Shown here piece after piece: positions 9,548 through 17,985 of a DNA stretch of 64,000 nt; within the stretch, counting starts at the first letter, position 1, and each line of letters starts with the position of its first letter. Position numbers and translations under genes: made by a program. Under the pieces are notes generated by a model that was given only the letters and a program-made list of their open reading frames with translations, did no database searches and was not told the origin of the DNA. The DNA comes from Sphingomonas bacterium. GTDB lineage: Bacteria > Pseudomonadota > Alphaproteobacteria > Sphingomonadales > Sphingomonadaceae. Where the stretch lies: the NCBI RefSeq assembly GCF_028292925.1, contig NZ_JAQGLK010000053.1, positions 1-64,000 on the forward strand. The letters run 5' to 3'.

Positions 9548-11533
9548 GTGACGGTAGGGCACGACGATCCGATCGGCGACGATCTCGATGGCCTGCCGCC
9601 CTGGCGTCTCTGGCTGGCAGGCGCGGCCGCCGTCGCCGCCGCGGCGCTGCTGGTCGGGCTCGTCCTGCTCGTCTCCGCCTCCAACAGGGATCGCGATGCC
9701 GATCTGACGCGCGAACGTCAGAGCTACGATACCGTCATTATCGCACGTGCGCTGGATGCCGGCATGGCGCGGGCGGAGGCGGCACTCGGGCGTTTCGTCA
9801 TCAGCGGCGATCGCGATACCGGCGTCATCTACTACCGGGAATGGCAGCGCGCCGGTCGTCTCCTTGCCCGGTTGAAGCATCTGACCGCCGCGAACCCGGA
9901 TCAGGCGGCCCGCGTCTCCGAGCTTTCGGCCCTGTACCGCACCCGCAGCGGCGAACTCGCCGCACCGGCGCTCCGCGCGACATACCGCCAGGGATGGACC
10001 GCGCTGTCCATGTTCAACGATGCCGGCAACGCGCCATCGATCGCACGGATCAACGCCCTTCTCGATCGCGTCGCGGAGGAGGAGCGCGGCATGCTGGCCG
10101 CCCGCGCGCAAACCTCGGCGCGCTCGGGCGAGCGCGCCAACACGCTCGCCTGGCTGCTCTCCCTGCTCGGGTTGCTACTGGCGGTCGGCGCGGCGGGTCT
10201 GGCCTGGGCGGTGATCCACGCGATCGGCCAGGGCCGCCTGTCCGATCGCGCCGCGCGGTTCGCGGCCGACCGCGCCGGCCTGCTCGAACAGGCGGTTGCC
10301 GATCGCACCCGCGAACTGCGCGAGACGAACGCGGCGCTGCGGGACGAGGCGGAGACGCGGGCCGGCGCCGAGGCGCAGCTGCGCCAGGCCCAGAAGATGG
10401 AGGCGGTGGGGCAACTTACCGGCGGGATAGCGCACGATTTCAACAACATGCTGGCGGTTGTCGTGGGCGGGCTGGATCTGGCCAAGCGCAGGCTGGCGCT
10501 CAATCCGCAGGATGCCGGCCGCCACATCGACAATGCCATGGAGGGCGCCAACCGGGCCGCCGCGTTGACCCGCCGGCTGCTCGCCTTCGCCCGCGCCCAA
10601 CCGCTGCTGCCGGAACTGATCGCGCCGGCCACCCTGATCGCCGGAATGTCCGACCTGATGGACCGCACGCTGGGCGAACGGATCCGGGTGGAGACGCAGC
10701 TCGCCGGATCGTCGTGGCGGATCTGGTGCGATCCCGGACAGCTGGAAAACGGAATCCTCAACCTTGCCGTCAACGCCCGCGATGCGATGGACGGGGAGGG
10801 ACGGCTGACCATCACCATCGGTGACGTGACGCTGCGCGACGGCGAGGTGGGCGAGATCAGCGGCGGCGATTACGTGCGGATCGCCGTGACCGACGATGGC
10901 TGCGGCATGACCCCGGAAGTGATGGAGCGCGTGTTCGAGCCGTTCTTCACCACGAAGCCGACCGGCAAGGGCACCGGATTGGGGCTGAGCCAGGTGTTCG
11001 GCTTTGCCCGCCAGTCGGACGGCGAGGTGGCGATCGCCTCGGCTCTGGGCGCGGGCACGACGATATCGATCTACCTCCCCCGTGGCCACGCCGGGGATGC
11101 GCCCCCTCCAGACGATTCGGCCGCTCCGCCTGCCCAGGCAAAGGAGGCGAGTGCCGTGATCCTCGTCGTCGAGGACGATGCGCGTGTCCGCGCCGCGACG
11201 ATGGAGGCGCTGGCCGAACTCGGCCATGCGCCCCTGGGCGCCTCCGGCGGCATCGAAGCACTGGAGATGCTCGACGCGCGGCGCGACATCCGGCTGATCC
11301 TGACCGACGTGGTAATGCCGGAGATGACCGGGCCGGAGCTGATCTCCCGCGCCGCGCCGCTCTACCCGCATGTCGGCGTGCTCTATGTGACGGGCTATGC
11401 CGGCGAGGCGGCGGATGGCGGGAAGCTTGCCGGCTGCGACGTGTTGCGCAAACCATTCACCATCGCCGCACTGGATCGTGCCACCGCCACCGTTCTGGCG
11501 GTCGGATCCAGCCCACCGATCGCCCGCGCCTAG
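9548..11533 (+). CDS. Hybrid sensor histidine kinase with receiver domain
   Basis: A 661-residue membrane sensor. A first helix spans about 21-43, a periplasmic CHASE3-like helical domain follows, and a second helix lies near 202-224. The phospho-acceptor is His296 in GGIAHDFNNML, the N box includes NLAVNARDAM (N409), and the ATP lid glycines are in DDGCGM (449-454) and GKGTGLGLS (473-481). A receiver domain from about 535 carries Asp587 in ILTDVVMPEM. Translation uses GTG at 9548, 47 bases behind spt, so co-transcription with the sphingolipid genes is possible. No DNA-binding partner is in the window; the signal is unknown. Confidence 0.93.
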   Translation: MTVGHDDPIGDDLDGLPPWRLWLAGAAAVAAAALLVGLVLLVSASNRDRDADLTRERQSYDTVIIARALDAGMARAEAALGRFVISGDRDTGVIYYREWQRAGRLLARLKHLTAANPDQAARVSELSALYRTRSGELAAPALRATYRQGWTALSMFNDAGNAPSIARINALLDRVAEEERGMLAARAQTSARSGERANTLAWLLSLLGLLLAVGAAGLAWAVIHAIGQGRLSDRAARFAADRAGLLEQAVADRTRELRETNAALRDEAETRAGAEAQLRQAQKMEAVGQLTGGIAHDFNNMLAVVVGGLDLAKRRLALNPQDAGRHIDNAMEGANRAAALTRRLLAFARAQPLLPELIAPATLIAGMSDLMDRTLGERIRVETQLAGSSWRIWCDPGQLENGILNLAVNARDAMDGEGRLTITIGDVTLRDGEVGEISGGDYVRIAVTDDGCGMTPEVMERVFEPFFTTKPTGKGTGLGLSQVFGFARQSDGEVAIASALGAGTTISIYLPRGHAGDAPPPDDSAAPPAQAKEASAVILVVEDDARVRAATMEALAELGHAPLGASGGIEALEMLDARRDIRLILTDVVMPEMTGPELISRAAPLYPHVGVLYVTGYAGEAADGGKLAGCDVLRKPFTIAALDRATATVLAVGSSPPIARA

Positions 11534-12462
11534 CGGACCGCGCCCTTGCGCCAGAGGCGTGGCAGCAGGCTGATCGCGCCGATCAGCGGATGGCGGCGCT
11601 GCCACGGGCGGATGGCGATAGCGGTGCCGGCATGCCGATTGATCTTCCACGCCAGGTAATCGATGCCCCCGGCGAACGTGGCGCTGGCCTTGGCGAGCCT
11701 GGCAAGCGTCAGCAGCTTGCCTTCCAGGCGCCGCCGCGCCCATTCGCGCGCGCCGCGACGGCGGTCTTCCTCCATAAGCGGCCGCACGAAGCGCACCCGG
11801 CCATCGCGCCCGATCGTCGCCGGCTCGCCCGCCGCCATCAGCGCGGCGCCGGTGAAGCGGCGATAGCGTTCCGGATCGAAGGCGACGACGGATCCGGCGC
11901 GATCCCGCCGCTCGGCCCGCAGTTCGGCGCCGTAGGTCAGCGCAAACGCCTGTTCCCACAATTCCATCGTGCCGACACTGTCCGCCAGCATCGGCCGCGC
12001 TGCCGCGATCAATGCCGGAGCCGCCTGCGCCACCGCAGCTACCGCCCGTCGCCGCGCAATCTCGTTGGCCGACCAGACCAGCCGGGACGGCTGCGCAAAC
12101 CGCGCCCACACCGCCACGTTGCGCGTCCGCGACGATGCCAGCCGGGCAAAATCCGCCTCGCTCAGCACCGCATATTTGGCGACCAGCCCATCGGCCTCGA
12201 ACGGGAAGACATTGGGCGGCAGCAGGCGGTTGGCCAATGCCAGCCCGCGGTTACCGTAGGCATGGCCGTAATCGGAGACGATCAGGTAGAAATCGAGCAT
12301 CAGCCCGTCGAGCTGGCTGGCGCGCAGGCACGAACCGTAGAACAGCACCGCCGTGGCGCCGCGGCCATGCGCCGCGGCGATGGCGGCGGCCATCCGCGCC
12401 ACCCGCGGATCCACCGCCTCCGCGAGTTCGTCGGCGACGAGCGAAGCGAGCAGACTTTCCAC
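11530..12462 (-). CDS. Tam41/Mmp37-like nucleotidyltransferase, possible CDP-diacylglycerol synthase
   Basis: A 310-residue soluble protein. The N-terminus has a nucleotidyltransferase-like loop FYGSCLRAS (41-49) and a strand LMLDFYLIV with Asp57. It is followed by KYAVLSEADF (96-105), a trailing W/RFAQPSRL segment and, later, TYGAELRAE (176-184). The order resembles the mitochondrial Tam41 family, which has YGSG, KYGV, a W..LY.AGRL.KP stretch and SYGGDIRM, and makes CDP-diacylglycerol from phosphatidate and CTP. The start is a GTG 12 bases after the upstream kinase stop, so the two genes form an operon. The assignment is from remembered motifs; a divergent nucleotidyltransferase with another substrate is the main alternative. 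Its stop shares CTAG with the kinase gene facing it. Confidence 0.6.
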   Translation of the reverse strand: MESLLASLVADELAEAVDPRVARMAAAIAAAHGRGATAVLFYGSCLRASQLDGLMLDFYLIVSDYGHAYGNRGLALANRLLPPNVFPFEADGLVAKYAVLSEADFARLASSRTRNVAVWARFAQPSRLVWSANEIARRRAVAAVAQAAPALIAAARPMLADSVGTMELWEQAFALTYGAELRAERRDRAGSVVAFDPERYRRFTGAALMAAGEPATIGRDGRVRFVRPLMEEDRRRGAREWARRRLEGKLLTLARLAKASATFAGGIDYLAWKINRHAGTAIAIRPWQRRHPLIGAISLLPRLWRKGAVR

Positions 12463-12474
12463 CTGGTGATGCGA

Positions 12475-13464
12475 TCAGGCGGCCAGGCGCAGGAACGGCA
12501 CCGGCGCGGTCGGCGTCAACACGATCGGCCGCCCTTCGGAGGCGCGGAAGATCTCGCCATCCAGGATGACGCTGGGGCGGGCGCCCTCGATCCGGATCTC
12601 GTCCCCGCGCTCGACATGGATGCCGGACATACGCTGCCGACCCAGCCGGCCCATCACGCCCGCTGCGATCGCCCGCACCAGCGAGAATGGCCGGTGATCG
12701 ACAAGCATCAGCTTCAGCACGCCATCCATCGGCCGATGCGATGCCGTGGTGCGGGTGCCGATCAGCAGCCGTTCCAGCGTGGTGACGATCAGAACCGAGA
12801 AATGCCCCTGCAACTGCCCCTGCCGCAGCAGCGACACCTTCACATGGCTTGGCCGCGGCGGCAGAAATGCCGCCCGTATGCCGAACACCAGCGACAGGAT
12901 CACGGCGAACGCGGTCAGCACGTGGCTGAGCCCGTTGGGCCAACCGAGCGGATAGACCTTGTTGCGGCAGAACAGGATCGAATCGGCCAGCCCCGCGCCG
13001 CCCAGGAACATGCCCAGTACCGGGCGCGCACCGGCCTGCCCCGCCTCTCCGTCGGAAAGCGAGATCAGTTCCCGCGCCACGATATGATCGGCAAGCCGCC
13101 CCTCGCGCGTCAGTTGCATAACTCGGGCAAGCGCCCCCAGCGGATCGCCCGCGGCACCCAGATCGAGCGCGATCAGGTTGGTCTTGCCGTTGGGCAGCAC
13201 CGCAACCGGCGGCGGCGTATCGCCGAAATGGCCCGAATGGTAGATCTCGGTCAGAGCAGTCTGCACCGTTCCGTCGCCGCCGTTGATCACCAGAACGCTC
13301 GGCTGGATGCGGGCGATGGTGCGCATCGCCTCCCCGATCTGGTCGACATCCTCTACCTCGTAATGGAAGATGTCGGGGTGCTGGGCGCAGAAACTCCGCA
13401 CCGCCGGCAGCAGCGCGCGATTGCCCGTGGATCGGGGATTGGAGAGCAAGGCGACGCGCGGCAT
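12475..13464 (-). CDS. Diacylglycerol kinase family protein (DAGKc domain)
   Basis: A 329-residue lipid kinase homologue. The N-terminal catalytic domain opens with SNPRSTGN (phosphate loop, 8-15), then INGGDGTVQ with the hallmark GGDGT at 62-66, and VLPNGKTNLIALDL. The C-terminal beta-sandwich contains HVERGDEIRIEGARP and an LDGE motif, both usual for YegS/DagK-type kinases. It would phosphorylate diacylglycerol or a related lipid such as a sphingoid base at the membrane surface. The start lies three bases after the DUF2141 stop and the gene leads into the Tam41-like gene, which suggests a phosphatidate to CDP-lipid sequence. Confidence 0.85.
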   Translation of the reverse strand: MPRVALLSNPRSTGNRALLPAVRSFCAQHPDIFHYEVEDVDQIGEAMRTIARIQPSVLVINGGDGTVQTALTEIYHSGHFGDTPPPVAVLPNGKTNLIALDLGAAGDPLGALARVMQLTREGRLADHIVARELISLSDGEAGQAGARPVLGMFLGGAGLADSILFCRNKVYPLGWPNGLSHVLTAFAVILSLVFGIRAAFLPPRPSHVKVSLLRQGQLQGHFSVLIVTTLERLLIGTRTTASHRPMDGVLKLMLVDHRPFSLVRAIAAGVMGRLGRQRMSGIHVERGDEIRIEGARPSVILDGEIFRASEGRPIVLTPTAPVPFLRLAA

Positions 13465-13467
13465 TCT

Positions 13468-13980
13468 TTAAATTCCCATCGCGAGCGGCTTGATCGACAG
13501 CCCCTGTCGGTAGTTCAGTACGACGTCGATCGCCTTGGGCGCCGGGCCGACACCGATCACCACATCCTGGAAACGCGGCTTGAGCGACGTGATCGAGATG
13601 TGCGGGTTGCGCGAGAAGCCACCGCCATCGTTCCAGCCGGATTTTCCGCTGCCGTCGATATCGTGGCGAACCGCGATCGCGTAATTGCCGGGACGCGGCA
13701 GCGCGACGCACACGTCCATCGGCCCGGAACGGCTCACCGGCAGGTCGATCCGCTTGAGCTTGCGCCCCTTGGCGAGGAAATCGCCGGGCTCGTCGCCATA
13801 GACCTGGACGCGCAACATGCCCGTCCGCGCCTTGAAGCCGAACACACGGACGAGTACCGCCGACGTGTCGACGCCCGGCCGGCAGGCCGCCGCATCGGGC
13901 CCGACCGCCGCCTGCACGCCACCCGCCGGGGCGACGAGCGCCAGGGTGGACGCCGCAAAGAGAGCAATCAGTTTCGACAT
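13468..13980 (-). CDS. Secreted DUF2141 domain protein
   Basis: A 170-residue protein with a signal peptide (about 1-24, ending GGVQA) and a DUF2141-type domain after it. Recognisable parts are the strand GMLRVQVYGDEPGDF, the segment YAIAVRHDIDGSGKSGWN and the GFSRNPHI stretch. In this family these correspond to an AxxHDxNxNGxxD loop that looks able to hold a metal ion. Function is unknown. It is the first gene of a trio with the lipid kinase and the Tam41-like gene and is transcribed away from lptF, which may point to an envelope role. Confidence 0.8.
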   Translation of the reverse strand: MSKLIALFAASTLALVAPAGGVQAAVGPDAAACRPGVDTSAVLVRVFGFKARTGMLRVQVYGDEPGDFLAKGRKLKRIDLPVSRSGPMDVCVALPRPGNYAIAVRHDIDGSGKSGWNDGGGFSRNPHISITSLKPRFQDVVIGVGPAPKAIDVVLNYRQGLSIKPLAMGI

Positions 13981-14103
13981 GACCTCAACACCTCCGGCAG
14001 CTATAGCGGCCGCGCCCGAACGGCGCGGAGCCGTGCCCCGTTATTCACGATGCCAAAGTCGGCTTCGTTTGCGGCCAAAACATGGTGATGAGGCGTCCGA
14101 ATC

Positions 14104-15315
14104 TTGAGAATTGGCAGCCTGATCGATCGCTACCTCGCCCGGCTGATCGCGGTGCCGTTGCTGGGCACGCTGATCGTCGCGGCCATGCTGCTGATTCTCG
14201 ACAAGATGCTCCGCCTGTTCGACTTCGTGGCATCGGAAGGGGGGCCGGTCAGCGTCGTCTGGCGGATGCTCGCCAATCTCATCCCGGAATATCTCTCGCT
14301 CGGCATCCCGATCGGGCTGATGCTCGGGATCCTGCTCGCCTTCCGCAAGCTGGCGCTCTCGTCGGAACTGGACGTGTTTCGCGCGGTCGGCATGGGCTAC
14401 GGCCGGCTGCTGCGCGTGCCCTATGCCTATGCAGCCGCGCTGGCGCTGCTCAACCTGGCGATCGTCGGCTTCGTCCAGCCTTATGCGCGCTACGCCTATG
14501 AAGGGCTGCGGTTCGAATTGCGCTCCGGCGCGCTCGGCGCGTCGATAAAGGTCGGCGAGTTCTCGCGGCTGGGCAAGCGGATGACGCTGCGGGTCGAACA
14601 GAGCCGCGACGGCGGGCGCGAGTTGACGGGGCTGTTCGTGCGTACCGAGACGGCCGGCGGCAAATCCGTCGCGGTGACGGCCGAGCGCGGCCAGTTCCTG
14701 GCGACGGACGATCCGAACACGATCATCCTGCGGCTGTCGCAAGGCGTTCTCGTCAACGATGCGCCGGGCTTCCGCACGCCGCGGGTGCTGAGCTTCGTCG
14801 CCCACGATCTGCCGATCGATCTGCCGCAAAGCGAGGCGTTCCGCCGGCGTGGCGGTCGCGATGCCGAACTGACCATGCCCGAACTGGTCCGGGTCGCGCG
14901 CCAGAAGGAAACCACCCAGGAAACCCGCAACACGCTGCGCGCCAATTTCCACTTCCGGCTGGTGGAGGTGGCGACGATGTTCCTGCTGCCCCTCCTGGCG
15001 GTCAGCCTGGCCGTACCGCCGAAGCGATCCTCGTCCGCACTGGGCGTGTTCCTGTCGATCGTGATCATCGTCACCCAGCACAAGATCAACGAATATGCCG
15101 AGGCGCTCGGCGCGCGCGGCGGCGTCGATCCGGCAATTGCCTTGTGGGTGCCGTTCGTGGGGTTCGCGGCGCTCACCTGGTGGATGTACCGCACCCTCGC
15201 CCACGTTCCCGGCGGACAGCCGATCGGCGCGCTCGAACGGGGCGCCGCCGTGATCGGCTCCGCCTTCCGGCGCTGGATCGGCCGCCGCCGTCGATCCATA
15301 CAGGCATCCGCATGA
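14104..15315 (+). CDS. lptF: LptF family permease
   Basis: One of the two membrane subunits of the LptB2FG ABC exporter that lifts lipopolysaccharide-like lipids from the inner membrane. The 403-residue protein has three N-terminal helices (including IAVPLLGTLIVAAMLLIL), a periplasmic beta-jellyroll from about 140 to 270, and three C-terminal helices beginning near 285. The N-terminal segment with LSLGIPIGLMLGILLAFRKL and ELDVFRAVGMG is diagnostic of LptF/LptG. A TTG serves as start, with GATGAGG about ten bases upstream. Its TGA overlaps the lptG ATG. In a sphingomonad the cargo may be glycosphingolipid. Confidence 0.9.
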   Translation: MRIGSLIDRYLARLIAVPLLGTLIVAAMLLILDKMLRLFDFVASEGGPVSVVWRMLANLIPEYLSLGIPIGLMLGILLAFRKLALSSELDVFRAVGMGYGRLLRVPYAYAAALALLNLAIVGFVQPYARYAYEGLRFELRSGALGASIKVGEFSRLGKRMTLRVEQSRDGGRELTGLFVRTETAGGKSVAVTAERGQFLATDDPNTIILRLSQGVLVNDAPGFRTPRVLSFVAHDLPIDLPQSEAFRRRGGRDAELTMPELVRVARQKETTQETRNTLRANFHFRLVEVATMFLLPLLAVSLAVPPKRSSSALGVFLSIVIIVTQHKINEYAEALGARGGVDPAIALWVPFVGFAALTWWMYRTLAHVPGGQPIGALERGAAVIGSAFRRWIGRRRRSIQASA

Positions 15316-16406
15316 TCCTCGGCCTGCTCTCCTCCCCTACGATCACGTTCTACATGGCGCGCACCTTCCTGGTGCGGACGCTGGCCGTGCTGGCCGCGCT
15401 GGTGATCGTCCTCCAGGCGCTCGACCTGCTCGGCGAATCCGGCAACATCCTGGCCTATCCGGGCAATGGCGATGCCCAGCTGTGGCAATACGTGGCGCTG
15501 CGCGCGCCGCAGATCATCGCCCGCTTCCTGCCTTTCTCGGTGCTTCTCGGCACGCTCGTCACGCTGGCGACGCTCAACCAGAACAGCGAGATCATCTCGA
15601 TGAAGGCGGCGGGCATCTCCGCGCACCAGATCCTGGCGCCGCTGATCGTCGCCAGCATCGGCGTGGCGGTCGTCTCCTTCATGTTCAACGAACGGATCGT
15701 CGCGCGGGCGACGGCAACGCTGACCGCGTGGCAGGCGGCCAGCTACGGCCCGCTGCCGCCCGACCGGGGCATCGCCAGCAACGTCTGGGTGCGTGACGGG
15801 GACGATCTGATCCACGTCGATCAGGCATCGGGCCGGGGCGCCGGGGTGCGGCTGTCCAACGTGACCGTCTACGATCGCTCCGGCGGGACGCTGAAGACGA
15901 TCGTCGATGCGCCCGCTGCCCGGCAGGTCGGCGCCGCGTGGCAGTTGCAGCAGGCCCGCAGCTTCGACATCGCCTCCGGCAAGGTGACGCGGGTGCCCAC
16001 GCTGATCTTCGGCCGCGGCATCACCCCCGATCGGTTCACCCTGGCGGATGTCGATGCGGACGAACATTCGTTCGCATCGCTGCGCGACAGCATCACCGAA
16101 CTGCACGAGGCGGGCCGCCCGACCGGGCCGCTGGAGGCAGGATTGTGGCACAAGATCTCCGGGCCGATGTCGGCGATCCTGATGCCGTTGCTGGCCGGCG
16201 TCGCCGCCTTCGGGCTGGCGCGATCGGGGCGGCTGTTCATCCGCGCCGTGATCGGCATGGCGCTCGGCTTCACCTATTTCGTGGCGGACAATTTCGCGCT
16301 GGCGATGGGCAATCTGGGCGCCTACCCGCCGCTTCTGGCCGCCTGGGCGCCGTTCGTGCTGTTCCTGCTGATCGGCGAGGCGGTGCTGATCCGCACCGAG
16401 GAATAA
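15312..16406 (+). CDS. lptG: LptG family permease
   Basis: Partner of LptF in the lipid exporter. The 364-residue protein has the same six-helix plan with a central periplasmic domain. The motif LPFSVLLGTLVTLATLNQNSEI followed by SMKAAGIS is the LptG version of the family signature. A final helix carries FVLFLLIGEAVLI. Translation starts at an ATG overlapping the lptF stop (ATGA); the much longer open frame upstream lies inside lptF and was not used. No lptB or lptC is seen in the window. The convergent scoB gene ends 42 bases away. Confidence 0.9.
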   Translation: MILGLLSSPTITFYMARTFLVRTLAVLAALVIVLQALDLLGESGNILAYPGNGDAQLWQYVALRAPQIIARFLPFSVLLGTLVTLATLNQNSEIISMKAAGISAHQILAPLIVASIGVAVVSFMFNERIVARATATLTAWQAASYGPLPPDRGIASNVWVRDGDDLIHVDQASGRGAGVRLSNVTVYDRSGGTLKTIVDAPAARQVGAAWQLQQARSFDIASGKVTRVPTLIFGRGITPDRFTLADVDADEHSFASLRDSITELHEAGRPTGPLEAGLWHKISGPMSAILMPLLAGVAAFGLARSGRLFIRAVIGMALGFTYFVADNFALAMGNLGAYPPLLAAWAPFVLFLLIGEAVLIRTEE

Positions 16407-16448
16407 GCCGGCGACGGCGACGGCGCCGCGCGCCACCGGCGGCCTTGC

Positions 16449-17084
16449 TCAGCTGATATAATGCGCGGTCGTCTTGGCGGCCACCTCGTCGGCGGTGACG
16501 CCGGGGGCGAGCTCGACCAGCTTGAACGGGGTCTGGTGATCGGGCCGCTGGAACACGCACAGATCGGTCACGATCATGTCCACCACATTCTGGCCGGTCA
16601 GCGGCAGCGTGCACGCCGGGATGAACTTGGCTTCGCCGTTCTTGGCATTGTGCTCCATCACGACGATGATCTTCTTTACCCCGGCGACGAGGTCCATCGC
16701 CCCGCCCATCCCCTTCACCATCTTGCCGGGGATCATCCAGTTGGCGATGTCGCCATTTTCCGAAACCTCCATCGCGCCCAGCACGGTCAGGTCGATATGG
16801 CCGCCGCGGATCATCGCGAAGCTGTCGGCCGACGAGAAGTAGCTCGACGACGGCAGCTCGCTGATCGTCTGCTTGCCGGCGTTGATCAGATCGGGATCAA
16901 CCTCGTCGTCATACGGGAACGGCCCGATGCCCAGCATCCCGTTTTCCGACTGGAGCGTCACCTCGACCCCGGCGGGGATGTTGTTGGCCACAAGCGTCGG
17001 GATGCCGATGCCCAGGTTGACGTAGAAGCCATCCTGCAGCTCGCGCGCGGCGCGTGCCGCCATCTGGTTGCGGTCCCAGGGCAT
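16449..17084 (-). CDS. 3-oxoacid CoA-transferase, subunit B
   Basis: Beta subunit of a succinyl-CoA:3-ketoacid (or acetoacetate) CoA-transferase, which moves CoA between acids to feed ketone bodies or beta-keto acids into the citric acid cycle. The 211-residue protein carries [14 protein letters not shown], then [10 protein letters not shown] whose Glu forms the covalent acyl-CoA intermediate, and GGAMDLVAG. The ATG at 17084 comes one base after the stop of the acid phosphatase gene, which itself separates it from subunit A. Exact substrate (acetoacetate versus oxoadipate) cannot be read from sequence. Confidence 0.92.
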   Translation of the reverse strand: MPWDRNQMAARAARELQDGFYVNLGIGIPTLVANNIPAGVEVTLQSENGMLGIGPFPYDDEVDPDLINAGKQTISELPSSSYFSSADSFAMIRGGHIDLTVLGAMEVSENGDIANWMIPGKMVKGMGGAMDLVAGVKKIIVVMEHNAKNGEAKFIPACTLPLTGQNVVDMIVTDLCVFQRPDHQTPFKLVELAPGVTADEVAAKTTAHYIS

Positions 17085-17085
17085 G

Positions 17086-17985
17086 TCAGTTCGGCTCCTT
17101 GCGATTGCTGTCCGCTGGATCGCGCCAGCGCTTGTCCGCGGGAAAGATGTCGTCAATGCCCCCCGCCAGCGCCGGGCCATAGACCGGGTTCGGCAGCACG
17201 AACCAGCCACGCCCCCACAGCCGATCGACCGGCGGGCTGCCGGTCGCCACCCGCCGGGCGGTGACGCTGCCGACGCTGCGGAACAGATCGCTGAAATCGC
17301 CGAGCTGATCGCCGCCCAACGCCATCACGCAAAAACGCGCCGCGATCCGCGCACGGCGCATGTCCTTGCGCGATCCGGTAGCGTCGTCGCCGGACAGGAA
17401 CAGGGTTTCGCCGTGCACCGCAGGCCCGAGCCCGGCCGCTTCGATCGCCGCCCGGCTCTCCGCCGCGTTGGCGGCCTTGCGATTGCTGTTGAAGATCACC
17501 GTCAGCCCCATCGCCCGCAGCCTGGCCAGCGCCTCGGCGGCGCCGGGTGCGGCGACCGTGCTGGCACCGCCGGTCTTCTCGAACCGGTCCCACCGCGCTT
17601 CGTCGAAGCTGTTGGCGCCGCGGGCGAGATCGTCTGCCTCGGCGCCCAGGTTCAGAAGTACCGTTTCGTCGACGTCGAACACCGCAGCGGGCGGTTTTCC
17701 CGCGCACGACACGAAGCGCGGCGCCGCCAGCGTGGCGTCGTCAGCCAGCACGACGCCGCTGCGATCCTTGCCGGCCAGCCGCGATGCCACATGGTCGATC
17801 ACCGCGTTCCACGTCTGCCGGCTGATCGCCGCGCCCTCGCCCGAGCCGTAGAGATACTGCATGCCGCGCAACTGCGGCGGCTCCGCACGCAGCGCCTGGG
17901 CCGGGGGGACGGACACGCGGCGCATCTCGACCGGGGTGCACCCCGCCAGCGCAAGGCCCGCCGCCACCAGCGCGACCGGACGCAT
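17086..17985 (-). CDS. HAD-superfamily acid phosphatase lipoprotein
   Basis: A 299-residue lipoprotein: the signal peptide ends in the lipobox LAGC at about residue 15, so it should be anchored to a membrane facing the periplasm. The catalytic HAD motif I is FDVDETVL with nucleophile and acid/base Asp. Motif II is the Asn/Ser of IFNSNRK and motif III lies around [12 protein letters not shown], a layout typical of class B/C secreted acid phosphatases. The ATG overlaps the stop of scoA (TGATG), and its own stop is one base before scoB, so it sits inside the CoA-transferase operon. A GTG one codon upstream is possible. Confidence 0.88.
   Translation of the reverse strand: MRPVALVAAGLALAGCTPVEMRRVSVPPAQALRAEPPQLRGMQYLYGSGEGAAISRQTWNAVIDHVASRLAGKDRSGVVLADDATLAAPRFVSCAGKPPAAVFDVDETVLLNLGAEADDLARGANSFDEARWDRFEKTGGASTVAAPGAAEALARLRAMGLTVIFNSNRKAANAAESRAAIEAAGLGPAVHGETLFLSGDDATGSRKDMRRARIAARFCVMALGGDQLGDFSDLFRSVGSVTARRVATGSPPVDRLWGRGWFVLPNPVYGPALAGGIDDIFPADKRWRDPADSNRKEPN

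Noticed and set aside
11590-14088. 832-codon open frame on the plus strand
   Set aside because: It covers the DUF2141, kinase and Tam41-like genes in antisense; those carry recognisable motifs and coupled starts, and the plus frame does not.
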